Assembly: GCA_017548245.1 (NCBI GenBank)
Contig: JAFYMU010000111.1
Location: 1-9,277 of the forward strand
Direction: 5' to 3'
DNA: 9,277 nt
Source: Kiritimatiellia bacterium
GTDB lineage: Bacteria; Verrucomicrobiota; Kiritimatiellia; RFP12; DVOR01
Positions 7,408 through 9,277 of this stretch are shown piece after piece (within the stretch, counting starts at the first letter, position 1; each line of letters begins with the position of its first letter). The notes below the pieces were generated by a model. It saw only the letters and a program-made list of their open reading frames with translations, made no database searches and had not been told where the DNA came from. The position numbers and the translations under genes were made by a program.

Positions 7408-7495
7408 AATGGACCATTGTTAAAACAAGAATGGACCATTGTTGAAATAAGAATGGACCATTGTTGAATTGAGAATGGGCCATTTCTGGGGAGAG
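7408..7495. repeat. Repeat family A: four 22-bp units with palindromic core
   Basis: Units start at 7408, 7430, 7452 and 7474. The first three share AATGGACCATTGTT exactly, with the following 8 bases varying; the fourth is diverged (AATGGGCCATTT). The core AATGG-A-CCATT is an inverted repeat. In the first copy it extends to AACAATGG-A-CCATTGTT (7405-7421), a perfect 17-base dyad. Dimeric protein binding sites would look like this. Confidence 0.9.
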
Positions 7496-7538
7496 AAGCG
7501 CTTACATCGTACGCCAATCCAAGTTCAATTCTCACCCA

Positions 7539-7683
7539 ATTTGAGTGAAAGTCATTCCACGTTTGACTGAAACTTGAGGTCAGTTTGACTGAAAGTCACT
7601 TTAAGTTTGACTGAAACTTAAATCAAGTTTGACTGAAAGTCATTCCAAGTTTGACTGAAACTGAAGTTGAGTTTCAGTCAAAC
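7539..7683. repeat. Repeat family B: GTTTGACTGAAA units, 22-bp period
   Basis: GTTTGACTGAAA occurs exactly at 7561, 7583, 7605, 7627 and 7649, always 22 bases apart. A diverged copy (ATTTGAGTGAAA) sits at 7539 and an inverted copy at 7671-7683. The nine bases after each 13-base core vary, but alternate rows resemble each other, giving a second-order period of 44. Confidence 0.92.
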
Positions 7684-7684
7684 T
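7648..7684. repeat. Perfect 15-bp hairpin closing the repeat array
   Basis: AGTTTGACTGAAACT (7648-7662) pairs perfectly with AGTTTCAGTCAAACT (7670-7684) around the 7-base loop GAAGTTG. Neither side is followed by a T run, so it does not look like an ordinary intrinsic terminator. It could still impede transcription from the polysaccharide genes towards cdsA. Confidence 0.85.
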
Positions 7685-7781
7685 AGCGGACAACTTGGCT
7701 TGAATGCCTCGCCCACTCCACTAGGATTAATCTTCAACCTCAGCCTGACGCGCTGAGTTTCTCAGTGACAATCTCCCGCAA

Positions 7782-8234
7782 TCAGGCTCTAATCGACGAG
7801 CGCTTCAAGAACTGTTGGCAATGCGTATAGATCCGATTAGAGTTCGATTGGTCTAGCGCTGGGAAGGCCTGATGGAGGCGTTGGATGTAGAAGGCGTCCA
7901 TTTGACAGTCCGCGGCAAGAATTTCGGTTAGCGCATCAAGCGTATCCTCTAGCGTGGTTGTGACTTTACCGAAGCCATCGCGTTCGTAATCAAAGAAATC
8001 TCCCTTTACACAGCTGTGTTCACCTGAAAAGAAGCGTTTTTGATCAAATTGGGCATAAAGTATGGGCTTTTGCAGATAGGCAAAATCAAAGACTGCAGAA
8101 GAATAATCCGTAATCACGCAATTGCTTTGTGCATAGACTTCGCGATAGGAGGTGTCCGCAGGTAAAAAGGTCACATTCGGAGCCGTAAACTCTGCTTTTG
8201 CCGACTGCAGGACAGGGTGCATCAAGTGTGACAC
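7782..8234 (-). pseudogene. 5'-truncated CDP-glycerol glycerophosphotransferase-like gene
   Basis: The 150 residues match the C-terminal part of CDP-glycerol glycerophosphotransferase-like proteins (Glyphos_transf family, TagB/TagF-like), which attach glycerol phosphate to surface polymers. Visible are an early HP (6-7), the nucleotide-site motif CVITDYSSAVFDFAYLQKPILYAQFD (39-64) and FFDYERDGFGKV (80-91). Full proteins of this family are usually 350 residues or more, so roughly the first two thirds are missing. The frame begins at GTG (8232-8234), directly after the TAA of the pyruvyl transferase gene and in the same reading frame. No Shine-Dalgarno sequence is visible. Base composition changes sharply at this junction. 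The likeliest reading is a remnant left by recombination or deletion in a polysaccharide locus. A translated short protein or a readthrough fusion cannot be excluded. Confidence 0.75.
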
Positions 8235-9179
8235 TTAATCAATCATCGTTAAATTATCACAATCTTTCAACCATGTTGTGTAGAAGGTTTTATTCTTCCC
8301 ATACGAATTGTCAAAGAAGATAACCTCTTTTCGATTCAGCAAGATGCTCAAGATACAAGCATGGAGACGCGTTGTATAAATCTTATTAAATATTGATATT
8401 TGACGCACTCCTTCACGAATTAAATAGTTGCGATGCACGAGTTTCATGTACACATCATAAAGCCACATGCCTGTATATTTTTTCGCTCTGCGGTACACTT
8501 TACGCCGAAAATATTCCACGCGATTGTCGGCTCCCATGGTTGGCCAATCCGCTACTATCACATCCGAACGTTGTTGAAGCGACTCAAGCATCTCAGAAGT
8601 TTTCAATTCCTTATCACTACGCTTTAACACCAAAGCCGAGTCCGAAGGCTTCTGAATCATCCAATGCCATTTCCTCGTATCAATGAAAAATGCCATATCC
8701 GGCACAAGCAGAATCTTGTTCCGAAAATACTTTCGTAAGAATTCATACGAAACCGCGTCTCGCGCACAAATCGTAACGTCATAACGCGCAAAACATTCAA
8801 TACTCGTCTGCAAATACTCAGGACTCTCAAAGTAAACGGTTTGTGGAAAGATAAGAAATTTATTCTTGGGATAATGCTGCATTACCTGCAAACGAAATTC
8901 ATGGTGGCGAACCCATATATCACCAAAATTCCCTCCACCATGAAAAAGAATTAAATCGGCTTCATCTATTTTGGGGAAAGAAAATGTTTCCAAGGAATGC
9001 ATTCCACGGCACTTATGAGGGAGTGCTTTGAGAAATGCCATCTCGCCTTGCCAAATCAACGTATCTCCAATATTCTCATGATATGGCAAATCCATCAACC
9101 AATAATTACTCGTAATTAATGGCGACAGCGTCTCATAAATCTTTGACTTTAATGCTTCTACTTTTTCTGCGAACGTCAT
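8235..9179 (-). CDS. Polysaccharide pyruvyl transferase family protein
   Basis: The 314-residue protein belongs to the polysaccharide pyruvyl transferase family (as in CsaB, EpsO and WcaK), which adds ketal pyruvate from phosphoenolpyruvate to sugars of capsules and exopolysaccharides. Motifs in order are MDLPYHENIGDTLIWQGE (29-46), LFHGGGNFGDIW (79-89), FPQTVYFES (111-119), TTRLHACILSILLNR (269-283) with the conserved RLH, and DNSYGKNKTFYTTWL (290-304). The C-terminus after TWLKD looks natural, so the protein appears complete. It is probably cytosolic. AAGGAT lies eight bases before the ATG and fixes the start. Sampled lines are AT-rich (about 30-43% G+C) compared with the genes to the left, consistent with a transferred surface-polysaccharide cluster. 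The acceptor sugar cannot be deduced. Confidence 0.9.
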   Translation of the reverse strand: MTFAEKVEALKSKIYETLSPLITSNYWLMDLPYHENIGDTLIWQGEMAFLKALPHKCRGMHSLETFSFPKIDEADLILFHGGGNFGDIWVRHHEFRLQVMQHYPKNKFLIFPQTVYFESPEYLQTSIECFARYDVTICARDAVSYEFLRKYFRNKILLVPDMAFFIDTRKWHWMIQKPSDSALVLKRSDKELKTSEMLESLQQRSDVIVADWPTMGADNRVEYFRRKVYRRAKKYTGMWLYDVYMKLVHRNYLIREGVRQISIFNKIYTTRLHACILSILLNRKEVIFFDNSYGKNKTFYTTWLKDCDNLTMID

Positions 9180-9181
9180 AC

Positions 9182-9277
9182 TTACCTATCCTTCAAAACT
9201 ACAATAAAACAATTTTCATTATGACGAAACACGCTTCCGTTTAATCTGCTTACGTAGTCGACCTCTCCGAAATACCA
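9182..9277 (-). CDS. Possible C-terminal end of an upstream polysaccharide gene
   Basis: Two minus-strand frames are open from the right edge. One ends with TAA at 9182-9184, two bases before the pyruvyl transferase ATG, and would encode WYFGEVDYVSRLNGS and so on, ending VVLKDR. The other ends with TAA at 9219-9221 and encodes the basic tail VFRRGRLRKQIKRKRVSS. The second leaves an AT-rich 39-base spacer and looks at least as credible as a protein end. Sequence to the right of the window would decide. No family can be assigned. Confidence 0.25.
   Translation of the reverse strand, partial: WYFGEVDYVSRLNGSVFRHNENCFIVVLKDR
9188..9193 (-). promoter_or_regulatory. Ribosome binding site of the pyruvyl transferase gene
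   Basis: The minus strand reads AAGGAT eight bases before the ATG at 9177-9179. Confidence 0.55.

Larger units (their letters stand above)
7385..7692. repeat. Mosaic 22-bp tandem repeat array (whole structure)
   Basis: From 7385 to 7692 the sequence can be laid out in fourteen consecutive rows of 22 bases. Row 7385 resembles the right-hand family (16 of 22 matches to the row at 7627). Rows 7407-7473 are the palindromic family, rows 7495 and 7517 are degenerate, rows 7539-7649 are the GTTTGACTGAAA family, and row 7671 begins with an inverted copy of that core. Because 22 is not a multiple of three and TGA triplets recur in the plus-strand core, this is not a coding repeat. The spacing is about two helical turns, so equivalent sites would face one side of the DNA. 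Confidence 0.85.

Noticed and set aside
7385..7692. CRISPR array
   Set aside because: The period is only 22 bp, with a core of 12-14 bases and 8-10 variable bases that are themselves repeated in alternate rows. There is no room for spacers and no cas gene in the window.
7385..7700. End of a Tn7-like transposon
   Set aside because: TnsB sites are about 22 bp, and GCGGACAA (7686-7693) happens to match part of a Tn7 terminus. However, there is no transposase gene, no terminal TGT, and no second end or target duplication in the window. The 8-base match is weak evidence.
7742..7788. Terminator after the glycerophosphotransferase remnant
   Set aside because: AGCCTGA and TCAGGCT can pair around an inner CTGAG-TTT-CTCAG hairpin. 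The outer arms are far apart and overlap the stop codon, and no T run follows on the minus strand.

Overview
The window is a bacterial chromosomal segment with every recognisable gene on the minus strand. CdsA, DXR (the MEP isoprenoid route), an AsmA-like membrane-anchored protein and surface-polysaccharide genes indicate a Gram-negative bacterium. The PTS-EIIA/CBS fusion beside a ClC transporter, and the style of the methyltransferase and CdsA, recall Verrucomicrobiota/Lentisphaerota-type genomes. That placement is inference from family resemblance and has low confidence.

Reading in the direction of transcription (right to left), the window starts with the tail of an unidentified upstream gene (9182-9277). 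Next come a complete polysaccharide pyruvyl transferase-like gene (8235-9179) and a 5'-truncated CDP-glycerol glycerophosphotransferase-like remnant (7782-8234). The two are in one reading frame, separated only by a TAA. Sampled lines of the pyruvyl transferase gene are AT-rich (about 30-43% G+C), while sampled lines of the housekeeping genes to the left are about 57-60%, so this part looks like the edge of an exchanged surface-polysaccharide locus.

A gene-free stretch of about 620 bases follows (7160-7781). It holds the most unusual structure in the window: two unrelated-looking families of 22-bp tandem repeats, one with a palindromic core and one with a GTTTGACTGAAA core, lying on the same 22-bp lattice over about 300 bp. 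The array is closed on its right side by an inverted unit that makes a perfect 15-bp hairpin. The cdsA-side end of this stretch carries an extended -10 promoter and a good ribosome binding site.

The housekeeping operon is cdsA (CDP-diacylglycerol synthesis), dxr (second step of MEP isoprenoid synthesis), manA (mannose-6-phosphate isomerase) and an AsmA-like protein with an 11-residue-repeat tail. It ends at an intrinsic terminator (3098-3131). These products share an envelope-precursor theme: phospholipid, isoprenoid, sugar phosphate and envelope assembly.

A second operon starts just downstream: a PTS-EIIA/CBS fusion protein, a ClC chloride transporter two bases later, and the N-terminal part of a probable SAM-dependent methyltransferase cut by the left edge. 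The ClC has no CBS domains of its own, so the upstream protein may be its regulatory subunit. No RNA genes, complete insertion sequences, transposases or CRISPR arrays were seen.
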